Notes: generated from the letters alone by a model not told the origin. Numbered from the stretch's first letter, positions 9,753-19,341 are shown. The stretch is DNA of 64,000 bases from an uncultured Lachnospiraceae bacterium (GCA_900548905.1 URMK01000027.1:1-64000), one strand, 5' to 3'. Numbers and translations are program-made.

Positions 9753-10544
9753 ATGAAAATTCTGATTGTGGACGATGAAATTAATATTGCACAAGGAATA
9801 AAGGCGATGCTGCTTGCGAATACTTCTTTTGCTGTTTCAGTCAAGTGTGCGTCATCCGGAGGGGAAGCAATAAAAATGGCAGGGGAATTCAGGCCGGATC
9901 TTTTGATTACGGATATAAGAATGCCAAGGATGAATGGGCTTGAATTGATTGACAGGCTGAAGGAAGAAGGGCTATGTGATTATTTTATCATATTATCCGG
10001 GTATGAGGATTTTTCCTATGCACAGGAAGCAATCAGAAAAGGAGTGGCAGATTATCTGACTAAACCTGTAGAGAAAGAATACCTCCGGGCTTTATGTGAG
10101 AAATTCAGCAATTACCTTCAGGAAGAAAGCCTAAAGCAGAACGAGGTAGAATTACCCGAATTTGAGTTCTTAAACTGGGACCCCTATAAGGGAGATTATC
10201 CGGCATCACTTAAAAATATAATACGTTACATTGAACAGAATTATACAAAGGTCGAACTTTCCGGCGGAAGTATTTCCGAGGCTCTTTTCTTTCATCATAG
10301 TTATATTTCACAGCTTATAGGAAAACACACGGATCGAAGCCTGAATGGTATCATTAATTATTTTCGGCTGAAAAAAGCCCTGGAACTTCTTCTTTCCCCA
10401 CAAAACTACAGGATTAGTGAGGTCAGCAGTATGGTGGGATTCAGCAGTGAACGGCAGTTATATAAAGCATTCCAGAAGTATCTCATCTGTACACCCTCCG
10501 CGTTCAGAAATGAATATGGCGGAAATATGCAGTGGAATGAATGA
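9753..10544 (+). CDS. Response regulator, REC plus AraC-type DNA-binding domain (short YesN type)
   Basis: Transcription factor of about 263 residues. The receiver domain has the acidic pair DD at 7-8, phospho-acceptor Asp54 in LLITDIRMP, and the Lys of YLTKPVEKE. An AraC helix-turn-helix pair occupies the last 90 residues (KKALELLLSPQNYRISEVSS, then VGFSSERQLYKAF). ATG 9753 is chosen because GGGGAGGG precedes it; the frame is open further upstream into the kinase gene. Many YesN proteins exceed 500 residues, so this one is short, lacking the long middle region. The likely target is importer 2 and/or the downstream GH95 operon. Confidence 0.9.
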   Translation: MKILIVDDEINIAQGIKAMLLANTSFAVSVKCASSGGEAIKMAGEFRPDLLITDIRMPRMNGLELIDRLKEEGLCDYFIILSGYEDFSYAQEAIRKGVADYLTKPVEKEYLRALCEKFSNYLQEESLKQNEVELPEFEFLNWDPYKGDYPASLKNIIRYIEQNYTKVELSGGSISEALFFHHSYISQLIGKHTDRSLNGIINYFRLKKALELLLSPQNYRISEVSSMVGFSSERQLYKAFQKYLICTPSAFRNEYGGNMQWNE

Positions 10545-10577
10545 CAATAGTATTTAACATGATAAGAGAGGTAAAGG

Positions 10578-11417
10578 ATGATGTTTGATAAATTTCAGGC
10601 AAAGCCGTCCGCAACTATTCCACTTACAGGACAGGCTTTTGAAAACATAAATGGAACAGAAGTATATTGGCTGGGAGCGGCAGGTGTGTTGGTAAACAGT
10701 CATGGGACTACAATTATGATGGATCCGATTCTTACTACATGGCCGGGAGATGAGGGAAGAAGTGAAATAGGGGGAATGCCGCTTTTAGCCCCACCTCCGA
10801 TTCTGGCTGAGCATGTGTTAAAGCTGGATGCCGTACTGTATACTCATGCAGATGGAGATCATATGGGGATTGAGACTGCCAAGGCATTGCTTCCTTCCGG
10901 GGCAATAATTCATACAACGCCCCATGCCGCTGAAAAGCTGAGAGAAGCAGGAATACCAAGGGACAGGATTTGTGAACATATTCATCATAGTGTATTTTAT
11001 GTAGGCGATATTAGGGTACGGATGACAGGGGCATTTCATCCCCATCAGCTGGGGGTTCCTGAACAGTGCCATTATTTTCATTTCACTATAGATGATTGTA
11101 CGGGGTTCCGGCTGGAAACACAAGATGGGATTATCTGGAATCCGGGAGATACTATGTTGATGGAAGAACATTTGTCCAATAAGGATGCAGATATTGTTAT
11201 GATGGATTTTGGTGATAATGAACATCATTTTGGAAGACGTATTGCCACACAACTAGCCAATGCCCTGCGCTGGTCCAGACTGATTATGTTTCACTGGGGG
11301 ACGGTCTATTCTCCGGATCAGGACTGTTATAATGCGGATCCCGAAAAGATCAGACCTAATATTATCAATCCGGATCGATTGAAGGTATTGGCGCCTGGAG
11401 AAGCATTACAATTATAG
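10578..11417 (+). CDS. Metallo-beta-lactamase-fold hydrolase
   Basis: Cytoplasmic protein of 279 residues with the MBL fold, related to UlaG-like lactonases and other metal hydrolases. The metal motif appears at residues 90-95 as HADGDH inside LYTHADGDHMG: the second position of the usual HxHxDH is Asp. Further possible ligands are in FHPHQLG and in FHWGT near the C-terminus. Strand-rich flanks (VYWLGAAGVLV, TIMMDPIL) are typical. It sits 23 bases upstream of the first GH95 gene, so a role in opening a sugar lactone or removing an ester from the same glycan is reasonable but inferred. The substrate is unknown. Confidence 0.8.
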   Translation: MMFDKFQAKPSATIPLTGQAFENINGTEVYWLGAAGVLVNSHGTTIMMDPILTTWPGDEGRSEIGGMPLLAPPPILAEHVLKLDAVLYTHADGDHMGIETAKALLPSGAIIHTTPHAAEKLREAGIPRDRICEHIHHSVFYVGDIRVRMTGAFHPHQLGVPEQCHYFHFTIDDCTGFRLETQDGIIWNPGDTMLMEEHLSNKDADIVMMDFGDNEHHFGRRIATQLANALRWSRLIMFHWGTVYSPDQDCYNADPEKIRPNIINPDRLKVLAPGEALQL

Positions 11418-11440
11418 AAAAATATAAGGGGGTTGGGAGA

Positions 11441-13684
11441 ATGAAATTATGGTATCAGCAGCCGGCACAAAGCTGGAATGAAGCATTGCCAATTGGAAAT
11501 GGAAGACTTGGGGGGATGGTTTTTGGAGATGCTCTGAAAGAGACCATTCAATTGAATGAAGACAGTGTCTGGAGCGGAAAGAAAATGGATCGAATTAATC
11601 CCGATGCATTGTCAAATCTACCTGTGATTCGCCGGTTGCTGCGTGACGGAAAGCCGGTAGAAGCACAAAGGCTTGCTTTGTATGCACTTTCCGGGACGCC
11701 AAATTCCCAAAGGGCGTACCAGAGTGCAGGCGAATGTATGCTTGGATTTTATGGAATAGATGAGATTGAAAATTACAGCCGGGAATTGGATCTTGAAAAT
11801 GGGGTTGCCGGTGTATGTTTTTCTTCAAGAGGGGTGACATATCACAGAGAGATTTTGGCTTCGTACCCGGATAACTGCATGGCAATCCATCTGTGGTCTG
11901 AAGGGAAGGGGCCATTCTCTTTTGACTGTCTGTTAGGGCGAAACAGGAATTTTTCAGATGAGGTATCAACACAGGATAATAATAGTGTTCATTTTATTGT
12001 AAATGCAGCAGAAGGAGGAATTTCTTTTTGTGTAGCAGCAAGGGTGAAGGCAGAAGGCGGTAGTATACATACGATCGGTGAACATATTATTGCGGAAAAT
12101 GTCAGGGAAGCTATGATTGTCCTTGATGTGGAGACATCTTTCAGACATTCTGATTATGCAGGTGCGGCGATAAAACACTGTGCAGAAATTTCTGAAAAAA
12201 GCTGGGAGAAAATTATAGAAGCACACAGGGAAGATTACAGGAAACTTTTTTCACGGCTGCATCTGCATTTTGAATGCTCTGACAGGAGTAGAGAAAGCCT
12301 GCCTACGGATATTCGCCTGAAAGAAGTACAGGATGGCGGAGATGATATGGGCCTTATGGAAATGTATTTCCAGTTTGGCAGATATCTGCTCATTTCCTGC
12401 AGCAGAGAGGGTTCTCTTCCCGCTAATCTGCAGGGAATCTGGAATGATAGTCTTATTCCCCCATGGGATAGTAAATATACGATTAATATTAATACGGAAA
12501 TGAATTATTGGATTGCTGAGAGCGGCAATCTGCAGGAATGCCATCTGCCTTTATTTGAGCATTTGGAACGGGTTAAGGAAAACGGAAAGGAGACGGCCCG
12601 CAGAATGTACGGTTGCCGCGGATCAGTGGCCCATCACAATACGGATCTTTATGCAGATACTGCGCCTCAGGATCATTATGTTCCATCTACGTTCTGGGTT
12701 ATGGGGGAAGCCTGGCTGGCAACACATATTTGGGAACATTATCTTTATACCAATGATTTGGAATTCCTTTCCGTATATTTTGATATTTTGGAGCAAAGCG
12801 TTCTCTTTTTCTATGATTTCCTGACAGAAAACAAGGACGGCCTTTTAGTGGTATCGCCTTCTCTTTCTCCGGAAAATACATATAGAATGGCGGATGGAAC
12901 GGAAGGAGTGCTTTGTGAAAGTCCGACAATGGATGTGGAAATTCTAAATGAGTTATTCCGTGCTTATATAGGCGCCTGCAGGGTATTGGGGATAGAAGCG
13001 GAGCGGATTCGGAGAGCGGAAGAAGTTATGTCCCGTTTTCCTGCCCTGAAAATAGGAAAGCATGGCCAGTTAATGGAGTGGATGGAAGATTATGATGAGC
13101 CGGAGCCCGGACATCGCCATATTTCTCATTTGTATGGAGTTTATCCGGGAAGCAGCATATCAAAGGAGAAGACTCCGGAACTGATGAACGCTGCTCTTGT
13201 GTCTCTTGAGAGACGTCTTGCAAACGGAGGAGGCCATACCGGCTGGTCCAGAGCATGGATTATTGGCCTATGGACGGCATTTCGGGATGGGGTACGTTCC
13301 TATGAAAATCTGAAAGCGATTCTCACCATGGGAACGTTCAGCAATCTTATGGACAATCATCCATGGCAGAGTGGCTACGTATTCCAGATTGACGGCAACC
13401 TGGGAGCATCGGCGGCAATTCTTGAAATGCTGGTAAAATGCCATGATAACCGTATTATTCTGCTTCCTGCAGTCACCAGGGAAACCGGAAGCGGAAGTGT
13501 AAGCGGGATGCGTATTCGCGGCGGCGCGGAGCTTTCTATGGAATGGAAGGATGAAAAAGTGAAATGGTTTAAAATCCTTCCGGATAAACTGGCAGATGAG
13601 AAAATGCGGATGGAACTGGAAGTAAATGGGGAGTTAAAGACTGTGGTACTGGAAGCCGGCCGGGAATTTATCTGGACTGCGTAA
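11441..13684 (+). CDS. GH95 alpha-L-fucosidase / alpha-L-galactosidase
   Basis: Cytoplasmic glycoside hydrolase of 747 residues, inverting, expected to remove terminal alpha-L-fucose or alpha-L-galactose. The family's opening motif is present: WNEALPIGNGRLGGMVFGD, then QLNEDSVWSG. The (alpha/alpha)6 barrel carries NLQGIWND (about 328) and the substrate-binding INTEMNYW (about 350). The general-acid region reads EWMEDYDEPEPGHRHISHL near 546, and QIDGNLG near 650 holds the Asp thought to activate the Asn base. There is no signal peptide, so it acts on imported oligosaccharides. It follows the MBL-fold gene by 23 bases and precedes a divergent GH95 by 35. Confidence 0.92.
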   Translation: MKLWYQQPAQSWNEALPIGNGRLGGMVFGDALKETIQLNEDSVWSGKKMDRINPDALSNLPVIRRLLRDGKPVEAQRLALYALSGTPNSQRAYQSAGECMLGFYGIDEIENYSRELDLENGVAGVCFSSRGVTYHREILASYPDNCMAIHLWSEGKGPFSFDCLLGRNRNFSDEVSTQDNNSVHFIVNAAEGGISFCVAARVKAEGGSIHTIGEHIIAENVREAMIVLDVETSFRHSDYAGAAIKHCAEISEKSWEKIIEAHREDYRKLFSRLHLHFECSDRSRESLPTDIRLKEVQDGGDDMGLMEMYFQFGRYLLISCSREGSLPANLQGIWNDSLIPPWDSKYTININTEMNYWIAESGNLQECHLPLFEHLERVKENGKETARRMYGCRGSVAHHNTDLYADTAPQDHYVPSTFWVMGEAWLATHIWEHYLYTNDLEFLSVYFDILEQSVLFFYDFLTENKDGLLVVSPSLSPENTYRMADGTEGVLCESPTMDVEILNELFRAYIGACRVLGIEAERIRRAEEVMSRFPALKIGKHGQLMEWMEDYDEPEPGHRHISHLYGVYPGSSISKEKTPELMNAALVSLERRLANGGGHTGWSRAWIIGLWTAFRDGVRSYENLKAILTMGTFSNLMDNHPWQSGYVFQIDGNLGASAAILEMLVKCHDNRIILLPAVTRETGSGSVSGMRIRGGAELSMEWKDEKVKWFKILPDKLADEKMRMELEVNGELKTVVLEAGREFIWTA

Positions 13685-13719
13685 TGATAGCTCCTTTAGG
13701 AAAGGTATGGTGAAAGATT

Positions 13720-16029
13720 ATGGAAGAACAATTCTATTTAAAACGCAGCAGTGCGGCTGAGCTTTGGAATGATGCCATCTTAATGGGAAATGGCTTTCAG
13801 GGAGCGGCGGTTTATGGGCATACTGGTATCGAAAGAATTCAGTTGAATGATGACGCTCTTTGGTATGGAGCCGGCAGGACAGACAGAATAAATCCTATGG
13901 CGAAAGGAAAGTTAAATGAAATACGTGAGTTGATTTTTAACAGACAATTTAAACTGGCTGAAGAGATGATGTTTAAATATATGTTTTCCACGCCTGCTTT
14001 CATGAGAAGCTATAGCCCATTGGGAGAATTGGATATGGCATTAAATCGAAGTAATCCATTTACCATGGGATGGATTTGTGAAACGAAAGGGACTGCTTAC
14101 CGTTCGGATCTTGATTTGATGCGTGGAATTTTGCATATTTCCCATGAGGAAGATGGTGTTCATTATGAAAGGGAAATGTTTGTCAGTAATCCGGATCGAG
14201 TATTATGTATTCGTCTGAAGAGTGATCAGGAAAAGGCAATTAAGTTAGATCTGCGCCTGGATCGCTGTCCGGTACCCGAGCGGATTGTAGAAGATGACAG
14301 AAGGCCGGGCAAGTTTGTCATGGAAGGACAGTGGGGAGCCACCCGGTGTGAAAGCTGCCATACTTATGAAGGAAATGATTTGATTATGCGGGGGAATGAG
14401 AACGGTACAGAGTTCGCTTTCGGCATCCGCGTAATAACAAACGGTATTCTGGAGGACTGCTATGGCAGCCTGACGGCGCGGGATGCCAGTGAAGTGGTGG
14501 TTTTTCTGTCATCGGCCACAAGTACAAGAGAACAAGATTGTTTTAAAAGTGTCCGTACAAGGCTGGTAGCAGCCAATCGGAAAGGGTATGAAAGCATCAA
14601 AGAGGAGCATATAGCTGATTTTTCTTCTTATATGGAAAAATGTACACTTGCAGTAGAGGGGGACGAACGTGCGTCTTTGGAATTTCAGTTCAACCGCTAT
14701 CTGCTTGTATCCTGCAGTAGGGAAGGTTCAGCAGCAATGAATCTGCAGGGAATCTGGAATGCTGATTTCAATCCTTTTTTCGATAGTAAATATACTATCA
14801 ATATAAATATACAAATGCAGTACTGGCCGGCTGAAACCTGCAATCTTTCAAGCCTGCATAATCCTCTTTTTGAACTGCTTGATAAAATGGAAGAATCGGG
14901 GCACGAAACAGCGCAGAAAATGTATGGGTGCAGAGGTATGATGTGCCACCATAATACGGATTTTTATGGTGACTGTGCACCCCAGGATATGTATCCTGCA
15001 TCCTGTTTCTGGCCCACGGGGGGAGCCTGGCTGGGATTGCATATTTGGGAGCATTATCTTTATACGCTTGATTTGGAATTCCTCAGGGAGAAATATCATA
15101 TCCTGGATGAACTGGCCCTTTTCTTCGTGGATTTTCTGGTGAAGGATAAACAGGGCTATTTAGTAACCTGTCCTTCCGTGTCTCCTGAAAATCGATTCTT
15201 GTTAGAAGATGGAACGGATACTCCTGTTTGTGCGGGCCCTACAATGGATAATCAGATAATCAGACAGCTTATGAAGGCATGTCTGCAAGGGGCAGAGGTT
15301 CTTAATATCTCGAATGAACATGAGGAGGATTATAGGAGAATTATCAGAGAACTCCGGCCTAATGAAATAGATTCCAGAGGATGTTTAAAAGAATGGGCTG
15401 AAGAGGAAAAAGAATATACACCTGATATGGTGCATAATTCCCACCTTTATGGCACCTTCCCGGGGGATGAAATCAATTGGCAGTCGGATCCGGAAATTTT
15501 CAGAGCGGCAAAGAAATCACTGGATGAAAGAATACTTCATGGAGCTGACTCCTTTGGCTGGCCTATTGCATGGCATATTGCGCTGAATGCACGTTTTAAG
15601 GACAGGGAACTGGCTGATCATGAGATTCAGTATGTGATGCAGGAAGGTGTGACAAGAAGCCTGTTAAATACGGGAAAGATTTTTCAGATAGATGGAAATC
15701 TTGGCTTGCTCGCCGGGATGGCAGAATGTCTTCTGCAAAGTCATGTGGGAATAGATTTTCTTCCTGCACTTCCCCCAAGCTGGAAGAACGGAAGGGTAAA
15801 AGGCCTTCGTGCCCGGGAGGATGTGGAAGTTTCACTGGAGTGGACGGATGGAAGATTAGTCAGTGCGGTGGTAGAAACCGGGCATTCCGGACGAAAGAAA
15901 TTTATTGGTAACATACCCGAAATTTCATGTATGGGAATAGAGGTACAACCAGAAATGGATAAATATGGGTTTATTTTGTTCATGGAAGCAGGAAAGAAAT
16001 ATCGGTTTTCGTATGAAATGCTGAATTGA
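13720..16029 (+). CDS. GH95-family glycosidase, divergent
   Basis: Second GH95-type protein, 769 residues, no signal peptide. It keeps the N-terminal WNDAILMGNGFQGAAVYG, QLNDDALWYG, NLQGIWNADF (about 340), INIQMQYWPAE (about 360) and QIDGNLG (about 655). It departs from the family in the acid region: instead of EDY...GHRHxSHL it has EWAEEEKEYTP-DMVHNSHLYG near 556. That change and the altered binding strand (IQMQYW rather than TEMNYW) suggest another sugar or linkage, for example L-galactose, but this is inference. It is co-oriented with the canonical copy at 11441-13684 and may act on the same chain. Confidence 0.85.
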   Translation: MEEQFYLKRSSAAELWNDAILMGNGFQGAAVYGHTGIERIQLNDDALWYGAGRTDRINPMAKGKLNEIRELIFNRQFKLAEEMMFKYMFSTPAFMRSYSPLGELDMALNRSNPFTMGWICETKGTAYRSDLDLMRGILHISHEEDGVHYEREMFVSNPDRVLCIRLKSDQEKAIKLDLRLDRCPVPERIVEDDRRPGKFVMEGQWGATRCESCHTYEGNDLIMRGNENGTEFAFGIRVITNGILEDCYGSLTARDASEVVVFLSSATSTREQDCFKSVRTRLVAANRKGYESIKEEHIADFSSYMEKCTLAVEGDERASLEFQFNRYLLVSCSREGSAAMNLQGIWNADFNPFFDSKYTININIQMQYWPAETCNLSSLHNPLFELLDKMEESGHETAQKMYGCRGMMCHHNTDFYGDCAPQDMYPASCFWPTGGAWLGLHIWEHYLYTLDLEFLREKYHILDELALFFVDFLVKDKQGYLVTCPSVSPENRFLLEDGTDTPVCAGPTMDNQIIRQLMKACLQGAEVLNISNEHEEDYRRIIRELRPNEIDSRGCLKEWAEEEKEYTPDMVHNSHLYGTFPGDEINWQSDPEIFRAAKKSLDERILHGADSFGWPIAWHIALNARFKDRELADHEIQYVMQEGVTRSLLNTGKIFQIDGNLGLLAGMAECLLQSHVGIDFLPALPPSWKNGRVKGLRAREDVEVSLEWTDGRLVSAVVETGHSGRKKFIGNIPEISCMGIEVQPEMDKYGFILFMEAGKKYRFSYEMLN

Positions 16030-16136
16030 AAAAAATGAATACCGGGGAAATGGTAAGTGAATATTTACTTTTTTCAATAGCTGTGGGATACTTCCGGTGG
16101 TTACGGATGATAAAGAACGAAAAGGGAGTGGCGATA

Positions 16137-16388
16137 ATGAACTTTTGTTTGTATTTTAATTCCATTGAAGAAATAGTCACATTTGTAAATGAAATCAGTA
16201 AATTCCCATATCAAATGGATTTATCCTGCGGCAGTTATAATGTAGATGCAAAATCAATACTTGGAGTAATGTCGATTGGAATAAAAAAAAGATTGCTGTT
16301 ACACGTCTATGAAGAATATGATGATTTGAACGGGAAGTTAATGAAATTAATCACAGCATATCGTTGCTGTGAAAATATATCGGCGTAA
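16137..16388 (+). CDS. HPr-like small protein without the catalytic histidine
   Basis: Protein of 83 residues resembling the HPr (PTS phosphocarrier) fold: FNSIEEIVTFVNEISKF, then the strand CGSYNVDAKSILGVMSIGI, which matches the 'DAKSImGimsL' segment of HPr. The His15 region of true HPr is absent; the matching area reads ISKFPYQMDLS with no His. It therefore cannot act as an ordinary phosphocarrier. Similar His-less HPr proteins occur widely in Lachnospiraceae; their role is unknown to me. ATG 16137 has AAAGGGAGTG in front. The frame is open upstream to 16026 and overlaps the GH95 stop, but that longer start lacks a good ribosome site. Confidence 0.75.
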   Translation: MNFCLYFNSIEEIVTFVNEISKFPYQMDLSCGSYNVDAKSILGVMSIGIKKRLLLHVYEEYDDLNGKLMKLITAYRCCENISA

Positions 16389-16418
16389 TAAAACTATCAT
16401 TTTCTTCTAAAATAGGAG

Positions 16419-16443
16419 GGGCTGGCATTGGCTGGCCCTTTTT
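16419..16443 (+). terminator. Rho-independent terminator closing the GH95 operon
   Basis: Stem GGGCTGGC (16419-16426) with GCTGGCCC (16431-16438), including two G-U pairs, an ATTG loop and five T at 16439-16443. Confidence 0.85.
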
Positions 16444-16781
16444 GAAAATATTGAAGTGTTTTGAGTGTAACTTTATTTTATAACGATATGCAGATAAAAA
16501 AATCCAATATGCAGTTTTTAGATAGGGAATGTGTGGAGAGCACATAGATAATTATTATGAAAAAATGAGAAAAAGAGTTGTGTAAAAAATGAATAGAGGA
16601 ATGGGAGGCTTTGAATATTTACAATCTGTAAACACTGGTGATAGGATGTCAATGTCAAATTCACATTCTGCTGATACAAAGGGCAGGGTTCATAAAGTAC
16701 TTTGGGATTATAGTGTGGTTGAACTGAGTTGTCATGCGCAGGCAATTAGTTTTATTGACGGATGAAAAGGAGAAAATGGAT
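16444..16781. other. Intergenic stretch upstream of importer 3 lipoprotein
   Basis: About 340 bases between the terminator and the lipoprotein start. It must hold the promoter of the next unit, but I could not pick a convincing -35/-10 pair. The only open frame of note is the 58-codon one at 16589-16765, listed separately. No palindromic operator was seen. Confidence 0.4.
16589..16765 (+). CDS. Possible small open reading frame, 58 residues
   Basis: ATG 16589 opens a frame of 58 codons ending at TGA 16763-16765, eleven codons short of nothing recognisable: the product starts MNRGMGGFEYLQ and ends AQAISFIDG. It has no hydrophobic segment and no known motif. The bases before it (AAGAGTTGTGT) are a poor ribosome site. 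It ends 16 bases before the lipoprotein start, a position where leader peptides occur, but a chance frame is at least as likely. Confidence 0.18.
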   Translation: MNRGMGGFEYLQSVNTGDRMSMSNSHSADTKGRVHKVLWDYSVVELSCHAQAISFIDG

Positions 16782-18545
16782 ATGAAAATAAAGAAAATCG
16801 CCGCGTTGGCAATGAGCAGTATCCTATCAATAACTATTTTGGCCGGATGCGGAAGCAGTTCAAATAATTCTGACACATCGGGTGGAGGAACTTCGACTGA
16901 ATCGACACAGGGGGAGGTTGCTGAAAGCGGACTGAAAGTAAATGAGATTGAATTCCCGCTGAAAGAAAAGCTTACCTTTGACGTTTTTGTTTATGCAAGT
17001 GCAACTGGTGGGGGAACTTATCAAAATAACTATGTTACTGACTGGCTAGAAGAAAAAACGAACATACATTTAAACTTTGTTTATGACCTGGATGGTGATG
17101 ATGCGAAGACCAAATTAAATTTGATTATGACTGATCCGAACAGCATGCCTGATATTTTCCTGGCTACGAACTGGTCAAAAGCAGAGGTACAGTCATATGG
17201 GGAACAGGGACTGATTATTCCTCTGAATGAGTATCTTGAAGACGCACCAAACTGGAATGCTTCTAATGAAGTAAGTCCTGAACGGAAAGCTGATCTGACA
17301 ATGAATGATGGTAAAATTTACACCTATGGAAATGAGAATGAGTGTTACTGGTGTAACCGTCAGGACAGAATATATATATATAAGCCTTGGATCGATTCAT
17401 TGAATGGCGGACATATGCCGGAAACTACAGATGAACTTTATGAGTATCTGCAGAAGGTTAAAACTATGGATCCGAATGGAAATGGGGTGGCTGATGAAAT
17501 ACCGTTGACAGGCTATATTGGCGGCTGGGCAACGGATCCTACAGTTTATCTTACAAATGCTTTTCTTTATTGCCGAAATCCATTGAGCAATACAAACCCG
17601 ACTGTTGCAGCAGGATTAATAGTTAATGATGGACAGATTGAATATCAGGTTATGAAAGAAGAATACCATGATGCACTTCGTTATATGAATAAGCTGTTTA
17701 AAGAGGGGCTGATGGATTCTCAGACATTTACTCAAGACGATGCGCAGTATAAGGCGATTCTTGATAATGAGGAGAATCTTGTGGCAATCCATGCCGGTGG
17801 TATGTTTTTTGCAGGACAGACCGAATATTTTGCGAGAGAAGAGGGGCGTTGGTCAGATTGGGTTCCGCTTGAGCCGGTGGCTGGCCCTGAAGGCGTGCGT
17901 TATGCAGCACGTGGGCGTGATAATTTCTTTGGAAGTGCAGTGGGAATCCTTTCAAAAAACTGTGAATATCCTGAAATTGCAGTAGCTATGTTTGATTTGC
18001 TTGCATCCGAAGAAGGCACAAGAGTTCAGTCATTTGGTCCGGAAGGTCTTGGCTGGCAGAAGGTAACAGAAGGACAGTCGTTAGAAGGTACGATTCCTCC
18101 GGCTTATGAATCCTTATATATCCCCGAAGATTATGACTGGATTGGAAATGGTTATAAGCAGGATTATGGGAAAAATTATACATGGGCATCTGATGCAAGC
18201 CTTCGTTCGAGAACACAAAAGACCTATGATGAACAGAAAGTTAATGATTATGTCCTGCAATATAAGCTGACATTGGATGCCAGGTATTATGAACCTTACC
18301 TGCCGGATATAGATATGATTGTACCCAATCTTGCTTTTAGTACTGAGGATACCCAGAAGATTTCTGAATATACAACAACGATTGGCGGTTATGTAAATCA
18401 GGCCGAAGTTCAGTTTATTACAGGTGATCTTGATGTTGAAAAAGATTGGGATACCTACATACAAACATTGAAAAATATGGGCGTGGAGGATTATATTGCT
18501 CTTTATCAGAAGAATTACGATAAATATTTAGAAGTAAGCAAATAG
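16782..18545 (+). CDS. Extracellular solute-binding lipoprotein (importer 3)
   Basis: Sugar-binding lipoprotein of about 587 residues. Signal MKIKKIAALAMSS with lipobox ILAGC, then a Ser/Asn/Gly/Thr-rich linker. The region IMTDPNSMPDIFLATNW is the conserved substrate-lobe segment, and DPNGNGVADEIPLTG is a calcium-loop-like sequence common in the large LplA/YtcQ binding proteins. ATG 16782 lies nine bases from AGGAG (16768-16772); ATG 16776 is also in frame but too close. Its permeases are not adjacent: they are at 21942-23801, after an isomerase-like gene and an AraC regulator. Confidence 0.9.
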   Translation: MKIKKIAALAMSSILSITILAGCGSSSNNSDTSGGGTSTESTQGEVAESGLKVNEIEFPLKEKLTFDVFVYASATGGGTYQNNYVTDWLEEKTNIHLNFVYDLDGDDAKTKLNLIMTDPNSMPDIFLATNWSKAEVQSYGEQGLIIPLNEYLEDAPNWNASNEVSPERKADLTMNDGKIYTYGNENECYWCNRQDRIYIYKPWIDSLNGGHMPETTDELYEYLQKVKTMDPNGNGVADEIPLTGYIGGWATDPTVYLTNAFLYCRNPLSNTNPTVAAGLIVNDGQIEYQVMKEEYHDALRYMNKLFKEGLMDSQTFTQDDAQYKAILDNEENLVAIHAGGMFFAGQTEYFAREEGRWSDWVPLEPVAGPEGVRYAARGRDNFFGSAVGILSKNCEYPEIAVAMFDLLASEEGTRVQSFGPEGLGWQKVTEGQSLEGTIPPAYESLYIPEDYDWIGNGYKQDYGKNYTWASDASLRSRTQKTYDEQKVNDYVLQYKLTLDARYYEPYLPDIDMIVPNLAFSTEDTQKISEYTTTIGGYVNQAEVQFITGDLDVEKDWDTYIQTLKNMGVEDYIALYQKNYDKYLEVSK

Positions 18546-18564
18546 TAATCAGGAGGAATCTGAG

Positions 18565-19341
18565 ATGTATATACAGGGAAGGACACAGATGATCCGCGGC
18601 GCCAAAAGTTATGAAGAGGCCATTACAAGGATTGCGGACTGTGGGTTTGATGGTGTTGAAATAAACATTTATGATTATGATTTCCATCTCAATGAGGAGT
18701 TTTTCCATCCGGGATTTGGAAAAAGAATTAAGGATTATCTTCAAAAGTGTGGTATGAAATCCTGTTCCGTAGGCGCCCATATGGACTATACAGAAAGTCC
18801 TGAAAACATGCAGAAAGTGATGGATGCTATACATGTGGTACATGAACTGGGAGCAGAAGTAATGATTATCACGGGGGCCTTCCGGCGTGAAGGAGAGGCG
18901 CTTAAGGAACAATGGAAAAAGCAAATAGAATGCATGAAGGTTCTGACCGCGCAAGCCGGAGAAAATCAGGTTAAACTGGCCATAGAATATGAACCTGGCT
19001 TTGTGATTCACAATTCAGATCTTCTTTTAAATGCGATTAAAGAAGTGGGAGACCCCGTAATAGGCGTAAATGCGGATATAGGACATTTCTTTTTGGAAGA
19101 ACAAGATCCTATGGAGGGAATAGAAAAACTCGGGCCGTATATTATGCATGCTCATCTTGAAAATATGAAGAGAGGAGTACACAATCACCTGATTCCCTGG
19201 GTGGGAGATATGGATCTGGAAATGTATGCCCAAAAGCTTCATGCAATTGGTTTCGATGGATGTGCTTCCCTGGACGTATATCAATATAATTATGAGGAAA
19301 TTGCAAAAGAAAGCATCCAATATCTAAAAAAATATTTCTGA
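18565..19341 (+). CDS. Sugar phosphate isomerase/epimerase-like TIM-barrel protein
   Basis: Cytoplasmic protein of 258 residues of the AP-endonuclease-2/xylose-isomerase-like superfamily. Typical pieces are CGFDGVEINIYDYD near 25-38, AEVMIITGAFR near 95, LAIEYEPGFVIHNSDLL (metal Glu), GVNADIGHFF (metal Asp/His) and MHAHLENM. The product strand ends LDVYQYNYEE. It begins 19 bases after the lipoprotein stop, so the two are co-expressed. Members isomerise or epimerise sugars, or eliminate from 3-keto-sugars; the activity here cannot be told from sequence. Confidence 0.8.
   Translation: MYIQGRTQMIRGAKSYEEAITRIADCGFDGVEINIYDYDFHLNEEFFHPGFGKRIKDYLQKCGMKSCSVGAHMDYTESPENMQKVMDAIHVVHELGAEVMIITGAFRREGEALKEQWKKQIECMKVLTAQAGENQVKLAIEYEPGFVIHNSDLLLNAIKEVGDPVIGVNADIGHFFLEEQDPMEGIEKLGPYIMHAHLENMKRGVHNHLIPWVGDMDLEMYAQKLHAIGFDGCASLDVYQYNYEEIAKESIQYLKKYF

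Noticed and set aside
18418..19011. 197-codon open frame on the - strand
   Set aside because: Lies across the end of a lipoprotein gene and inside a clear isomerase-like gene; its composition is that of an antisense shadow.
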